The notes: generated by a model from the letters alone, not told the origin. 44,070 nt of DNA from Bacteroidia bacterium (GCA_025057135.1 JANWXY010000042.1:1-44070), one strand, 5' to 3'. Numbered from the stretch's first letter, positions 33,154-42,013 are shown. Translations and numbers: made by a program.

Positions 33154-35562
33154 ATGAGACAGATTATACTCTTCGCGGCGAGCTGGATGGGTATTATCCT
33201 TGCTCAGAGAATCACAATCAAGGGACGAGTTACCGATGAAACTACTCGTGAGCCTCTAATCGGCGCCAAGATTATTATCTCAGATGGGCAGACGGGGGCT
33301 TTGACGGACACGGATGGCCGCTTTGAAGTGCAGGTAGATAGAGCTCCCAGTGTAAAAGTACAGGTAACCTACGAAGGATACGAAGACAAAGTACTGACCT
33401 TATCGCTTCCAGCAGACAAGACAGAGATAACCGCAGATATACCTTTACTCCCTAAAAACACGACTATTCAAGAGGTGGTGGTCTCGGCTGCCCGTTACGA
33501 GCAGAAAATAGAGCAGGTATCAGTCTCTATGGACTTTGTGAAACCTCGGCAAGTGGAAAATTTAGCTTCCGTAGACCCTATCAAAGCCTTAGAACAAACC
33601 CCAGGTGTCTCTACTAACAAGGACCAGCCAAGTATACGGGGGAGTAGCGGTTATACCTATGGGGCGGGCTCACGAGTGCTCCTTCTGCTGGATGGACTGC
33701 CCATGATGAGTCCAGACAGACTGAGTACTCAGTTTGATCTCATTCCTGTTGATAACATCAAGCAGATAGAAATAGTCAAAGGCGCCTCTTCTGTACTATA
33801 CGGGACGGGAGCTCTCGGAGGAATTATCAATGTAGTGTCCGAGGATGTGAAGTTCCAGCCGAGGACGGTGGTACGACTTCAACATCAGATATTTGACTCT
33901 CCTCGTCCGCCTGTGGGAGATTGGGACGGGCGCAGCTCAGCGAGTATTTCCGCTGCTCACATTCTCCACGCTCAACGCGTTGATAACTGGGAGGTCGCAG
34001 CGCTCTTAGACCTAATCAGGGATACTGGTTTTAGGAAAGAAGGCTTCTCCAATCGTGCCCGAACATGGATATCCATCAAGCATAATGCTCCCTTCTTAGA
34101 TGGGCTACAATATGGTGTGAGCCTTCAGGCTAACATTGACTCCAGTGCGACCTACATCGCATGGGACAGCTTCCCCGACCGAGCCAATCTACCCGGGAGC
34201 GGCTTCTTAACCTATCAGATGCTTCAACGGTACATGATAGACCCATTCATTTCATATCTCACTCCCAAAGGACACCGACACTGGCTTCGCGGACGCCATT
34301 ATCGTACAGTGAATGACCTCAGCACACCTCAGTCCGGCGGTGCCACCCTACACTACTACGATTACCAGTATGTCCATAACTTACAAAAGTGGGGCAAGGT
34401 AATCGTCGGCGGAAACTACACTGAGAATCGGGTCTATGCGAAGGAAGTTTTCGGTAAAGCCCGAGGTAGGCAGGCAGCGGCTTTCGCCCAAGCAGAAATA
34501 GACCTTTGGAAATTTCACCTAAGTGCTGGTATCCGCTATCAGTACGAGGACATCAGAGGCGACACCAGCATTCAAGTTCGCCAGGGACAAGTCGTCAAAG
34601 GCGAAACGCCTAAAGAGGTAGAGCTTGTAACAATACAAGAGCCAGTTTTCCGCGGTGGTATCACTTTTACACCCTTCCAAGGCACTATCCTACGGGCTTC
34701 CTTTGGACAGGGGCTTAGAAGTCCATCCGTAGCAGAGCGCTTCACGACCACGGGTGCAGGAGGTATCACTGTGGTCCCCAATCCTCTGGTCAAAGTTGAA
34801 CGCGGTTACAGTGCCGAGGTGGGTCTTCGCCAATACATAAAAGTCGGCGAAACCTTCAAAGGCTTCATAGACATATCGGCTTTCCGCATGGAATTCAAAG
34901 ACATGGTGGAGTTTCAGGTAAACACAGCCGCAATACTGAATGGATATCCTGGACTTCCATTCTCTGCTGTAAATCTATCCAGAGCTTTTATTCAGGGGTT
35001 AGAGCCTCTCTGGGGATTGCGATATGAGAAAGGGAAGTTCTACGCGAATCTTAGCGGTGGGCTCACACTCATAGACCCAGTCAATCCTGACGGTAGTAAA
35101 GCTCTGGATACAATGAATAATACCGCTGGCGCTTTCACAGTTATCAATACAGCTCTCCAACTTCCCCCTAAAGATGACCCCAGATACAATATTGCTAACG
35201 ACATTCCCTATACCCTCAAGTACAGGAATAAGCAGATTCTGCGAGGGATACTGGAAGTAGGATATGGAAACTTCTCCTTTACGACCAACTTTCGCTACAG
35301 CAGCGGAATCACCAATGTGGATAAGCTCTTCTTTTTGCTGGGTGCACTCAACCCAGATCAGTTGGCAGGCTTAGAGGAGTTTTACAGGGACTATGCCTCT
35401 AAGCCATATACCGTTTGGGACTTTATACTGGCTTATGAAGTTGGCAAGACTCGTTGGTCATTCCACATATTCAACGCATTCAACCGAATATACACTACGC
35501 TTCCAGGCACGCTCAACGAGCAGCGTAGCTTTGCCTTGCAAGCCGTAGTCAAAATTCAGTGA
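33154..35562 (+). CDS. TonB-dependent outer-membrane receptor
   Basis: An 802-residue TonB-dependent transporter: a signal peptide (1-17), a carboxypeptidase-regulatory-like beta domain (about 20-100, with TIKGRVTDETTREPLIGAKI), a plug domain (about 105-230, with SSVLYGTGALGGIINVV) and a 22-strand-type barrel to the C-terminus. It lacks the long SusC-specific features, so a siderophore, cobalamin or other small ligand is plausible. No partner lipoprotein (SusD) follows. The ligand is unknown. It may be expressed separately from the cytochrome gene, since a -7-like box lies in the 24-bp gap. Confidence 0.9.
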   Translation: MRQIILFAASWMGIILAQRITIKGRVTDETTREPLIGAKIIISDGQTGALTDTDGRFEVQVDRAPSVKVQVTYEGYEDKVLTLSLPADKTEITADIPLLPKNTTIQEVVVSAARYEQKIEQVSVSMDFVKPRQVENLASVDPIKALEQTPGVSTNKDQPSIRGSSGYTYGAGSRVLLLLDGLPMMSPDRLSTQFDLIPVDNIKQIEIVKGASSVLYGTGALGGIINVVSEDVKFQPRTVVRLQHQIFDSPRPPVGDWDGRSSASISAAHILHAQRVDNWEVAALLDLIRDTGFRKEGFSNRARTWISIKHNAPFLDGLQYGVSLQANIDSSATYIAWDSFPDRANLPGSGFLTYQMLQRYMIDPFISYLTPKGHRHWLRGRHYRTVNDLSTPQSGGATLHYYDYQYVHNLQKWGKVIVGGNYTENRVYAKEVFGKARGRQAAAFAQAEIDLWKFHLSAGIRYQYEDIRGDTSIQVRQGQVVKGETPKEVELVTIQEPVFRGGITFTPFQGTILRASFGQGLRSPSVAERFTTTGAGGITVVPNPLVKVERGYSAEVGLRQYIKVGETFKGFIDISAFRMEFKDMVEFQVNTAAILNGYPGLPFSAVNLSRAFIQGLEPLWGLRYEKGKFYANLSGGLTLIDPVNPDGSKALDTMNNTAGAFTVINTALQLPPKDDPRYNIANDIPYTLKYRNKQILRGILEVGYGNFSFTTNFRYSSGITNVDKLFFLLGALNPDQLAGLEEFYRDYASKPYTVWDFILAYEVGKTRWSFHIFNAFNRIYTTLPGTLNEQRSFALQAVVKIQ

Positions 35563-35569
35563 CTTTATA

Positions 35570-35577
35570 TACCTTTG
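35570..35577 (+). promoter_or_regulatory. -7 box of the beta-barrel protein gene
   Basis: Perfect TACCTTTG within TATACCTTTG, ending 7 nt before the ATG at 35585. Confidence 0.6.
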
Positions 35578-35584
35578 CCGCAGT

Positions 35585-36352
35585 ATGCGATACCTAAAAC
35601 TAAGTATTGTAGCTGCCGCTATATTGGGCAGCGTGAGTGCACAGGAAGGAGTCAAGTTTGGACTCAGGGTTTCCCCAGGTATTGGCTTTTTCGGCGTAGA
35701 CTCTGGTGGTCGCACAGTCAAAAACTTATCCGCCTCGGGAGTTTTTGGATTTGGCGGAGGTCTAATGCTCAGCTTTGGCTTCTCTGACAATGTGGCTCTG
35801 CTACTCGGCGCTGGCGTGGGCACTGGCGGAGGTAAAATTGAATTCAAACCTAACTATGCCATCATAGGCAGCAACGATACCTTGTCTCTCTCAGAAGCAG
35901 GACTTACCTCTGCCCAACAGGTAACCTATAAAATCACCACACTGAATGTGCCCGTATTTATCAAGATGCGCACAAATCCGATAGCCTCTACCCCTCTGCG
36001 TGCCAAAGGCATGTTGGGTGGTCAGCTGGATATTCGCGTAGGCTCTACTACTAACTCTGACAGGCCCGTCGTTTCAGCAGACTTCATCGATCAGGACAGA
36101 ACTCGCACGGGCGCACACTTCGGCACTTTCCTTGCACAAGCCTCTGCTGGTGCTGGAGTGGATATTGACATAGAAGGCGTCGGAACCGTAGACGTCACCT
36201 TCCTATACAATCATGGGCTGATTAACTTCTTTGACAAAGACTTCAAGTTTGATGCCACCGTGGGTAGCACGACCTACAGAGAACTGAAGCCCTACCGAGA
36301 CCTCAAAGGACGCCTGAGCTCCCTCCAGATGCAAATCGTTTTCTGGTTCTAA
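35585..36352 (+). CDS. PorT-family-like outer-membrane beta-barrel protein
   Basis: A 255-residue exported protein with a signal peptide (1-19, GSVSAQ) and about eight to ten amphipathic strands, opening with EGVKFGLRVSPGIGFFGVDSGG and ending with an aromatic residue (LQMQIVFWF), a BAM signal. The layout resembles the common Bacteroidota outer-membrane beta-barrel (PF13568-like) group. No enzymatic motif is seen. A strong terminator follows about 60 nt after the stop, and the gene has its own -7 box. Confidence 0.7.
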   Translation: MRYLKLSIVAAAILGSVSAQEGVKFGLRVSPGIGFFGVDSGGRTVKNLSASGVFGFGGGLMLSFGFSDNVALLLGAGVGTGGGKIEFKPNYAIIGSNDTLSLSEAGLTSAQQVTYKITTLNVPVFIKMRTNPIASTPLRAKGMLGGQLDIRVGSTTNSDRPVVSADFIDQDRTRTGAHFGTFLAQASAGAGVDIDIEGVGTVDVTFLYNHGLINFFDKDFKFDATVGSTTYRELKPYRDLKGRLSSLQMQIVFWF

Positions 36353-36414
36353 AATCTACTCTTAGCTTCCACTTCCCTCGCCTCTACTAAAATCCTGAAA
36401 CGCTTCTTAACGAG

Positions 36415-36450
36415 TGGGAGGCTGCACAAGCGGCCTCCCATTTAGTTTTT
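36415..36450 (+). terminator. Rho-independent terminator after the beta-barrel gene
   Basis: TGGGAGGC pairs perfectly with GCCTCCCA around a 10-nt loop, followed by TTTAGTTTTTT. Confidence 0.8.
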
Positions 36451-36473
36451 TACAATAACCTTATCCTCTCCAA

Positions 36474-36812
36474 TCACCTGAACGCATCCACAAAGAGCAC
36501 CACTTCTGGCACTTCGGATAATCGTACAGCAACTACATCTATCCGAGCGGGAAGGCTTTCATAAACGGGATTCTCCGTGAAAAATATCTCCACTGAGCGA
36601 CGAATCCCCGATTGCTTACCTCTCCTGATAGTGGATTCAGGATTCCAAGGGGTTTGTTGGCTGACTGTCCGAACTTCTACGAAGACCAACTCGCCATCCT
36701 GCCATGCCACTATATCTATCTCATAGTTACCCTTTCGCCAACGCTGATAAAGGACCTTATACCCCTGACTCCGAAGGAAATCAGCCGCTATCTTTTCTCC
36801 GAGCCAGCCTAT
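36474..36812 (-). CDS. YraN/UPF0102-family endonuclease-like protein, start codon unclear
   Basis: A predicted small protein of the UPF0102 restriction-endonuclease-like fold, about 113 residues. The family core is intact: LGEKIAADFLRSQGYKVL, then NYEIDIVAW, then LVFVEVRT, the E-I-D...E-V-R catalytic pattern of PD-(D/E)XK enzymes. There is no ATG, GTG or TTG in frame upstream of the conserved region; the first is GTG 36710, which would remove the EID motif. The frame is open back into dnaJ in the -1 register. The start is shown at ATA 36812 as a placeholder. It may be an unusual start, a -1 frameshift product of dnaJ, or a sequencing error. Cellular function is unknown in the family. Confidence 0.7.
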   Translation of the reverse strand: MGWLGEKIAADFLRSQGYKVLYQRWRKGNYEIDIVAWQDGELVFVEVRTVSQQTPWNPESTIRRGKQSGIRRSVEIFFTENPVYESLPARIDVVAVRLSEVPEVVLFVDAFR

Positions 36813-36814
36813 GT

Positions 36815-37651
36815 CTAACTGGGGCGAATCCGTTGGAGCTCTGCTATGAGTTCTTTTTCTCGAGGGGTCAGGTGGGTAGGTAGCTTTATTTGCACGGTGA
36901 GGTATAAATCTCCGGGGGGATTCCCTGGCCAGCCCTTAGAGCGCAAGCGGAGAATATGTCCATTCGGTGTCTCAGGAGGAATGCTGAGGCGCAGACGCTG
37001 CCCATCCAGATGCTGAAACTCCACATTTCCGCCCAATAGAGCAGTATAGAGCGGTACTATCAAGGGCGCATGTAAGTCTTTACCTTTCAGTTTGAACGTA
37101 GGGTGCGGCATAAGTTGAAGATTCACTATTAAGTCGCTTCCCCTCGGACCTCTTTGACGCACACGCAAACGAGTATTAGGTGACATCCCAGGACGGAGCG
37201 TAATCTCAATCTCCTCCCCCCCAACTCTTAGGTTCTTTTTAGCTCCCCTGTACAACTCTTCCAAACTGACAGGTAATGAATATTCTGGTGCTACGCCCCG
37301 CTGAATAAAATCTTCTCCAAAAAACATTCTGAAAAAATCAGAAAAGCCCTCAAATGGGGAGCCTATACCTTCCCAGCTCATACCTGGACCAGATGCACCT
37401 CGTGCTGCCTCTTCGTAGTATTTCCAGTTACTGCCCAAACGGTCGTATTTGGCGCGCATCTCTGGATTGCTCAGCACTTCATAGGCTTCTTGTATTTCCT
37501 TAAACTTCTCTTCAGCGGCTTTATTCCCCGGATTGGTATCTGGATGGTACTGACGCGCTAAACGCCGATAGGCTTTTTTTATCTCTTCCGCAGAGGCATC
37601 ACGCGATACACCTAATATGGCGTAGTAGTCCTTGTAGCCGACGGATGCCAT
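36815..37651 (-). CDS. DnaJ/CbpA-type J-domain co-chaperone
   Basis: A 278-residue type II J-protein. A J domain (about 7-72) carries the HPD motif (36-38), then a Gly/Phe-containing linker, then two C-terminal substrate-binding beta domains. It lacks the CxxCxGxG zinc repeats, so it is CbpA-like rather than canonical DnaJ. It stimulates DnaK ATPase and holds unfolded clients. The ATG at 37651 is chosen because it gives the family N-terminus ([10 protein letters not shown]) and follows a TATATTTG box by 15 nt. An ATG at 37702 lies upstream of that box. It is divergent from hsp20, and its 3' end abuts yraN in the -1 frame. Confidence 0.88.
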   Translation of the reverse strand: MASVGYKDYYAILGVSRDASAEEIKKAYRRLARQYHPDTNPGNKAAEEKFKEIQEAYEVLSNPEMRAKYDRLGSNWKYYEEAARGASGPGMSWEGIGSPFEGFSDFFRMFFGEDFIQRGVAPEYSLPVSLEELYRGAKKNLRVGGEEIEITLRPGMSPNTRLRVRQRGPRGSDLIVNLQLMPHPTFKLKGKDLHAPLIVPLYTALLGGNVEFQHLDGQRLRLSIPPETPNGHILRLRSKGWPGNPPGDLYLTVQIKLPTHLTPREKELIAELQRIRPS

Positions 37652-37666
37652 AGCCTGAATTTCTAA

Positions 37667-37674
37667 CAAATATA
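37667..37674 (-). promoter_or_regulatory. -7 box of the dnaJ-like gene
   Basis: TATATTTG, exact TAnnTTTG, 15 nt from the ATG, leaving a longer leader than most genes here. Confidence 0.5.
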
Positions 37675-37775
37675 AAACCATTCGCCATGAAAAGGAGATC
37701 ATAGACTTTTTGACCGCTTTTTTGTCATATAGTCATAGGCTGGCTGAATGGTACGATTTGTGCGAATAAACCTAC

Positions 37776-38252
37776 ATGCAATCAAACCAAAAACAAACGC
37801 CTATGAGTAGCATAGTGCGACTGATGGACTGGACAGAGTCGCTTCCTGAGCGATTCCGCACAATGCAGGAGTTAGTAGAACGAATGTTTAATGAAACCGC
37901 CAGCAACTTCACTCGGATGGAAACTTTCGTGCCTCGGGTAGATGTAGTAGAGACGGAAAAGTCCTACGAGATTCATGTAGCTGCGCCGGGCATGAAGAAA
38001 GAAGACTTCAAGGTGGAGCTGACCGAAGGGCGGCTAACTGTCTCTGGGGAAAGGAAGTTCCAAAAAGAAGAGGGCGATAAAAAGACCTATCACAGGGTAG
38101 AAACCCAATACGGTTCCTTCATGCGGAGCTTCCTTCTGCCAGATGATGTAAAGGTAGATGCCATATCTGCTGAGTACACCGACGGCATCCTGAAGCTTCA
38201 CCTGCCGAAAGACGAAAAGAAAGCTCAGGTTGCCCGGATTGAGGTGAAGTAA
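37776..38252 (+). CDS. Small heat-shock protein (Hsp20/alpha-crystallin)
   Basis: A 158-residue ATP-independent holdase. The alpha-crystallin domain (about 50-148) contains FVPRVDVVETEKSYEIHVAAPGMKKEDF, LTVSGERK and the GILKLHLPK strand. A C-terminal I-x-V-like end (VARIEVK) may dock into neighbouring subunits. The start is ATG 37776; ATG 37803 is an alternative. The upstream TACGATTTG (37752-37760) has three rather than two bases between TA and TTTG, so a different sigma factor or another start site is possible. It is divergent from the J-protein gene, forming a stress-related pair. A strong terminator follows. Confidence 0.92.
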   Translation: MQSNQKQTPMSSIVRLMDWTESLPERFRTMQELVERMFNETASNFTRMETFVPRVDVVETEKSYEIHVAAPGMKKEDFKVELTEGRLTVSGERKFQKEEGDKKTYHRVETQYGSFMRSFLLPDDVKVDAISAEYTDGILKLHLPKDEKKAQVARIEVK

Positions 38253-38279
38253 GGCTGTAAGCCATCAGTGACCTCACCA

Positions 38280-38313
38280 GCGCCTGTCCGATTGAGACAG
38301 GCGCATTTTTTTT
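38280..38313 (+). terminator. Rho-independent terminator of hsp20
   Basis: GCGCCTGTC pairs perfectly with GACAGGCGC (9 bp, 7-nt loop), followed by A and eight T. It lies inside the longer open frame of the next gene and forces that gene's start downstream. Confidence 0.92.
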
Positions 38314-38318
38314 GTGCT

Positions 38319-38921
38319 GTGGAAGCATATGTGCGATTCCTGTGGGAAGCTCACATAGTCCAAATACGAACCGACCCTCCCTGGTTTCAGTGGGCTTCCG
38401 GCATTGAAAGTCCAATCTACGTGGATCATCGGCGCTTACTTGCTGATCCGCTTTGGCGGCGTTGGGCTGTGAAGGCTCTCGCAGAAAAACTAACTACCTC
38501 TATCCCATCTTTTCGGGCTATAGTCGGTGTAGCTACGGGCGGGATTGCATGGGCAGCGTGGCTGAGTGACTACCTGAATCTGCCAGCTGGTTATGTCCGC
38601 CCCCAACCCAAAGCCCACGGGTTAGCTCGTCAAGTTGAAGGTTTATGCGAGCCCACGACCGTTTTATTAGTAGAAGACCTCATCTCCACAGGCCAGAGTT
38701 CTCATCGGGCAGCCGCTGTACTGCGAGAAGCAGGTTTTTCAGTGGTGGCGATAGCGGCTCTTTGGAACTATGACTTGCCCTCCTTTTCGCCTGCTGAATA
38801 TCCTATCGCTGCTCTGCTAACTTTTCCCCATGCAGTGTCATATTGGCAAAAGTTTGGCTACCTCTCCATGGGAGCTGTGGATGTACTACATCGGTGGTAT
38901 AAAAGTCTGTCAGATGCTTGA
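38319..38921 (+). CDS. pyrE: Orotate phosphoribosyltransferase
   Basis: A 200-residue enzyme of de novo pyrimidine synthesis that joins orotate and PRPP to give OMP. The PRPP loop VLLVEDLISTG (115-125) is clear, as are the substrate stretch FQWASGIESPIYVDHR and the RPQPKAHG segment. The frame is open from 38268, but that start would place the hsp20 terminator inside the gene. GTG 38319 gives the family length and lies 4 nt after a TTTTTTTG string that resembles a -7 box. The T-run of the terminator may thus double as promoter. Confidence 0.9.
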   Translation: MEAYVRFLWEAHIVQIRTDPPWFQWASGIESPIYVDHRRLLADPLWRRWAVKALAEKLTTSIPSFRAIVGVATGGIAWAAWLSDYLNLPAGYVRPQPKAHGLARQVEGLCEPTTVLLVEDLISTGQSSHRAAAVLREAGFSVVAIAALWNYDLPSFSPAEYPIAALLTFPHAVSYWQKFGYLSMGAVDVLHRWYKSLSDA

Positions 38922-38945
38922 AAAGGTTAGTATAAGCAGCCGGTA

Positions 38946-40184
38946 TCAGCTACGCCCCCCTACTTCCACGAAGACGTCCATAGGCAGGTAACTCAGAGTA
39001 GAATTGTGCCATATGAGGTGCAAGCGTCCGCCCGTTGCCTGCGTTATTTGAAGAAGCCGTCTGATTTCACTCGGAATCTCGTGCGGTGCTGTGTCTATGT
39101 AGGCTCTATCCATCAGGGCTGGCCCCCACAGGTACAAAGGGAAAACTTTCTCCATATCTACCCGGTAAAAAGGTACTGACAGGGTCGTTCCTAATAAAAA
39201 GCCACTGCGCTTCGGAAATGCCAGAGTGAAGTCCTCAGAGATTCCCGCCTCAGTCAAATGCTGGAAAGTCTGTGGCATCCAATAACGCAGATAATGCTGA
39301 CGACTCTGTCTGACAGGTTGGCCAGTAAAGTCTTCAAGGCGAGCCACCTCTCTACGAAGGCGAGAAGGTACATCCCGGCTCGTGAAAGAAGGATGGATAC
39401 CAACTGGATATCCTTGCTCCACAAGGAAGCGAACCGCTTTACGCAGCGCAGGATGAAAAGGGGAGACTAAGCTGTCGCGAGGATGCTGAGACGAGAGCAG
39501 GAAGAAGAAGCGACTATGTTCGGGTGAAAATCTCCCCACAATCGCATGAATGGTGTCATAAGGATCAGGTAGAGCGCCCAAACGAACCTTCAACCGTTCC
39601 CTAAGATCCCCATGCCGCAGCCCTCCCAACCACCACCGCAATCCCGAGCGCCCCTTCCAAAGATATAAATGGTCTATATCCCACCCAATCTCCCAGTGAA
39701 AAGGCGGCTTGGGGAAAGCCACTTCCAGCTTCTCCAAAAGCTCGTACCAACGCAGAAGTACAAAAGGTTCTCGCCAAAAAGCCGCTTCATAAAATGGTGC
39801 CTGATGCCAGGCGTAGTTTCCCCATTCGTCGTAGCCATACGGCCACTGATAGAGTGGATAAGCGGTGATTGTATAAAAAGCCATCGCTGGCAAGTCCCAC
39901 CCAAAACCTCCTTCGCCGGGGAAAAAGCCGCCTTCGTTCCATGTGGGTAGGAAAAATTCCGTACCGCTCCATTCTATGAACCCAGAGTAAGGTAAGATAA
40001 CATCAGCACTCTGAAAGTCCCCCCCACCATAATCCACTACTCGCCAACCAGTAGGAACGCAATCAGGGCGCCAGTCTCCGACACAGACTACACGATAGGG
40101 AACTTTCACCCAGTGCTCACACAAAACATGTAAAATGTACCGCAGGCGAGGTGTGTCAGTTCGGACACGCCATACTAATCCCAC
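38946..40184 (-). CDS. Polysaccharide-deacetylase-like protein (DUF7033-type N-terminus)
   Basis: A 412-residue protein similar to a Bacteroidota group annotated as polysaccharide deacetylases. The N-terminus GLVWRVRTDTPRLRYILHVL matches that group's opening, which begins with a short hydrophobic strand and TxRLRYI. WEIGWDIDHLY supplies an Asp-x-Asp motif, and VGIHPSF with a late LIWHNS gives the histidines expected in the NodB-like barrel. GTG at 40184 is preferred to ATG 40211: it directly follows the pssA stop and gives the group's N-terminus, whereas the ATG would overlap pssA by 26 bp. The probable role is cell-surface glycan modification. It is the last gene of the gmk-nadD-pssA operon. 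Confidence 0.75.
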   Translation of the reverse strand: MGLVWRVRTDTPRLRYILHVLCEHWVKVPYRVVCVGDWRPDCVPTGWRVVDYGGGDFQSADVILPYSGFIEWSGTEFFLPTWNEGGFFPGEGGFGWDLPAMAFYTITAYPLYQWPYGYDEWGNYAWHQAPFYEAAFWREPFVLLRWYELLEKLEVAFPKPPFHWEIGWDIDHLYLWKGRSGLRWWLGGLRHGDLRERLKVRLGALPDPYDTIHAIVGRFSPEHSRFFFLLSSQHPRDSLVSPFHPALRKAVRFLVEQGYPVGIHPSFTSRDVPSRLRREVARLEDFTGQPVRQSRQHYLRYWMPQTFQHLTEAGISEDFTLAFPKRSGFLLGTTLSVPFYRVDMEKVFPLYLWGPALMDRAYIDTAPHEIPSEIRRLLQITQATGGRLHLIWHNSTLSYLPMDVFVEVGGRS

Positions 40185-40185
40185 G

Positions 40186-40878
40186 TCAGCGGTAGAATCG
40201 TGCTGCGACATAGCTCAATACTCCATACACCGCTAAGGCAAAAATCACCCTATTAGCACCCGGTAAATACAAGGCTCCAACTGCCGAAAGAGCCAGAGTA
40301 AAAGCCGCCCAGATAACATTCTGACGACTTTTTAGAGAGAAAAAAGGCAGCTCACTCACCATCAAAAGCCCAACGCTTAGAATAGTGCCTATCCACACAA
40401 CTGGATGCAACCAGTAATCGCGAGGTGCCGAAATAATCCATAAACCCCAAAAAGCTCCATGTGCTGGCGTCGGTAGCCCAACGAAAAAACGCAGATTAGA
40501 GGAGGGAGCGGCATTGAAGCGGGCGAGTCGCCACGCAGCTAAAAGCGGCAGAATAAACGGTACCATTACCATCCAGAACTTCACCTCTCGGTCATATGGG
40601 AGTAGCGGGATTTCTGGACGAAGGTAGTTGTACAGAGCAAAAGCCGGAGCTAAACCAAAGCTTACCAAATCTGCCAGAGCGTCTAACTCTTTGCCCATAG
40701 ACGATTCAGCATGGAGAAATCTCGCCATGCCTCCGTCTAACCAGTCACAGAACATCGCTGTGCTCAGAGCAAGCGCAAAGCCTATCCAGTCCCGCTGGTA
40801 GCTTAGAGCGATGGCCCAGCTTCCTGCAGCGAGATTGCCGAGCGTGAGGAGATTAGGGAGTAGTGACAGAGCTCGCAT
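40186..40878 (-). CDS. pssA: CDP-diacylglycerol-serine O-phosphatidyltransferase
   Basis: A 230-residue integral membrane enzyme that makes phosphatidylserine, the precursor of phosphatidylethanolamine. The CDP-alcohol phosphatidyltransferase signature is exact: CDWLDGGMARFLHAESSMG followed by KELDALAD, i.e. D-G-x2-A-R-x8-G-x3-D-x3-D. About seven hydrophobic helices follow. It overlaps the upstream nadD gene by 26 bp. Confidence 0.93.
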   Translation of the reverse strand: MRALSLLPNLLTLGNLAAGSWAIALSYQRDWIGFALALSTAMFCDWLDGGMARFLHAESSMGKELDALADLVSFGLAPAFALYNYLRPEIPLLPYDREVKFWMVMVPFILPLLAAWRLARFNAAPSSNLRFFVGLPTPAHGAFWGLWIISAPRDYWLHPVVWIGTILSVGLLMVSELPFFSLKSRQNVIWAAFTLALSAVGALYLPGANRVIFALAVYGVLSYVAARFYR

Positions 40879-41446
40879 ATAGCCCCTTTTCCAAGATATA
40901 GCGCTCCACCGCAGACGGCACCAAGTAGCGAATAGATTTTTGCATAGCCCTGTAGTTCCGAATCTGAGTCGCCGATAAGTCTATGCGTGGCGCTTCTGGA
41001 AAAGTCCTGAGGCGCGCAGCCTGCGGGAGTTTATCTAATGACACCCCTTGGCGGGGATAGACCCATATTTCCCACTCTGAGAGAATGCGTTTCCCTTCAC
41101 GCCAAGTAGGAAGTCCCAACGCAGTATCCGCCCCTAAAAGAATAGCCCAGAAAGCCCCGGGATAACTTTGCTTCAGCTGCTCCAGAGTCTGGATGGTATA
41201 CGATGGGCGAGGGAGGCTTAGTTCTATGTCGCTGACTTGAATACGAGGCTCATTCGCTACGGCAAGGCGTGCCATAACTAAGCGATCCTCTATGGAAGCA
41301 AGTTCGCCAGAGGATTTATGAGGATTATGTGGGGAGACGACAAACCATATTTGGGAGAGGTCAGTCTCATTGAGCCAGTACCGAGCTAAAATCAAATGTC
41401 CCATGTGTATCGGATTGAAAGAACCAAAGAACAGACCAATCTTCAT
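40853..41446 (-). CDS. nadD: Nicotinate-nucleotide adenylyltransferase
   Basis: A 197-residue nucleotidyltransferase of NAD synthesis that turns nicotinate mononucleotide and ATP into deamido-NAD. Motifs are GSFNP (8-12), HMGH (14-17) and the C-terminal IDLSATQIR, a variant of the usual ISSTxIR. The start overlaps the gmk stop in ATGA (41443-41446), so translation is likely coupled. Confidence 0.94.
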   Translation of the reverse strand: MKIGLFFGSFNPIHMGHLILARYWLNETDLSQIWFVVSPHNPHKSSGELASIEDRLVMARLAVANEPRIQVSDIELSLPRPSYTIQTLEQLKQSYPGAFWAILLGADTALGLPTWREGKRILSEWEIWVYPRQGVSLDKLPQAARLRTFPEAPRIDLSATQIRNYRAMQKSIRYLVPSAVERYILEKGLYASSVTTP

Positions 41447-42000
41447 AAGAGCTTATTCTGGATGAGGGGATCAAGCCGCGCTACGGCTTTATTTACATCA
41501 TCGTTGTATAGGGCATAGTCAAAAAGGGGGAGTAACTCGAGCTCCGCTTCTGCCCGAGCGAGACGCTCAGCTAAGTCTTCTGGGGTATTCAATCCGCGAT
41601 TTACGAGCCGCTCGCGCAAAGCTTCAATGGAAGGCGGAACTAAAAAAACTGTGACTAACCCTTCTCCAAAAGCCCTTTTGAGCGTCAACGCCCCTTTTAC
41701 ATCCTTGACAAAAACAGGGATTTTACCTAAGCTCTTTATACGACTGATCTCCCTCTTAAGAGTGCCGTAACGATAGCCCGAAAAAAGGCGCTCCCACTCT
41801 AAAAACCCATCTGAAGCCAGCTCTTCATCAAACTCCGCTTCTGTGAGGAAATAGTAGTCTTGCCCATGCTTCTCCCCTGGACGAGGAGGACGCGTAGTGG
41901 CCGAGATGGAAAACGTTAGAGCATCGTACCTTTGTAAAAGAATTTGGGCAATAGTGGTTTTTCCTGAGCCGCTCGGTCCGGTAAAAAGGAGCGCCTTCAC
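41443..42000 (-). CDS. gmk: Guanylate kinase
   Basis: A 185-residue kinase that converts GMP to GDP. The P-loop GPSGSGKTT (8-16), the GMP-binding stretch SATTRPPRPGEKHGQDYYFL and the lid region with RLVNRGLNTPEDLAERL are all present. The start is GTG at 42000, 5 nt after a TACTTTTG box that lies right behind the rhomboid stop codon. First gene of a gmk-nadD-pssA-deacetylase operon. Confidence 0.95.
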   Translation of the reverse strand: MKALLFTGPSGSGKTTIAQILLQRYDALTFSISATTRPPRPGEKHGQDYYFLTEAEFDEELASDGFLEWERLFSGYRYGTLKREISRIKSLGKIPVFVKDVKGALTLKRAFGEGLVTVFLVPPSIEALRERLVNRGLNTPEDLAERLARAEAELELLPLFDYALYNDDVNKAVARLDPLIQNKLL

Positions 42001-42005
42001 TTCTG

Positions 42006-42013
42006 CAAAAGTA
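42006..42013 (-). promoter_or_regulatory. -7 box of the gmk operon
   Basis: TACTTTTG ends 5 nt before the GTG at 42000 and lies in the 19-bp gap after the rhomboid gene. Confidence 0.6.

Noticed and set aside
38268-38318. Earlier pyrE start
   Set aside because: It would place the strong hsp20 terminator within the coding sequence; the family N-terminus fits GTG 38319.
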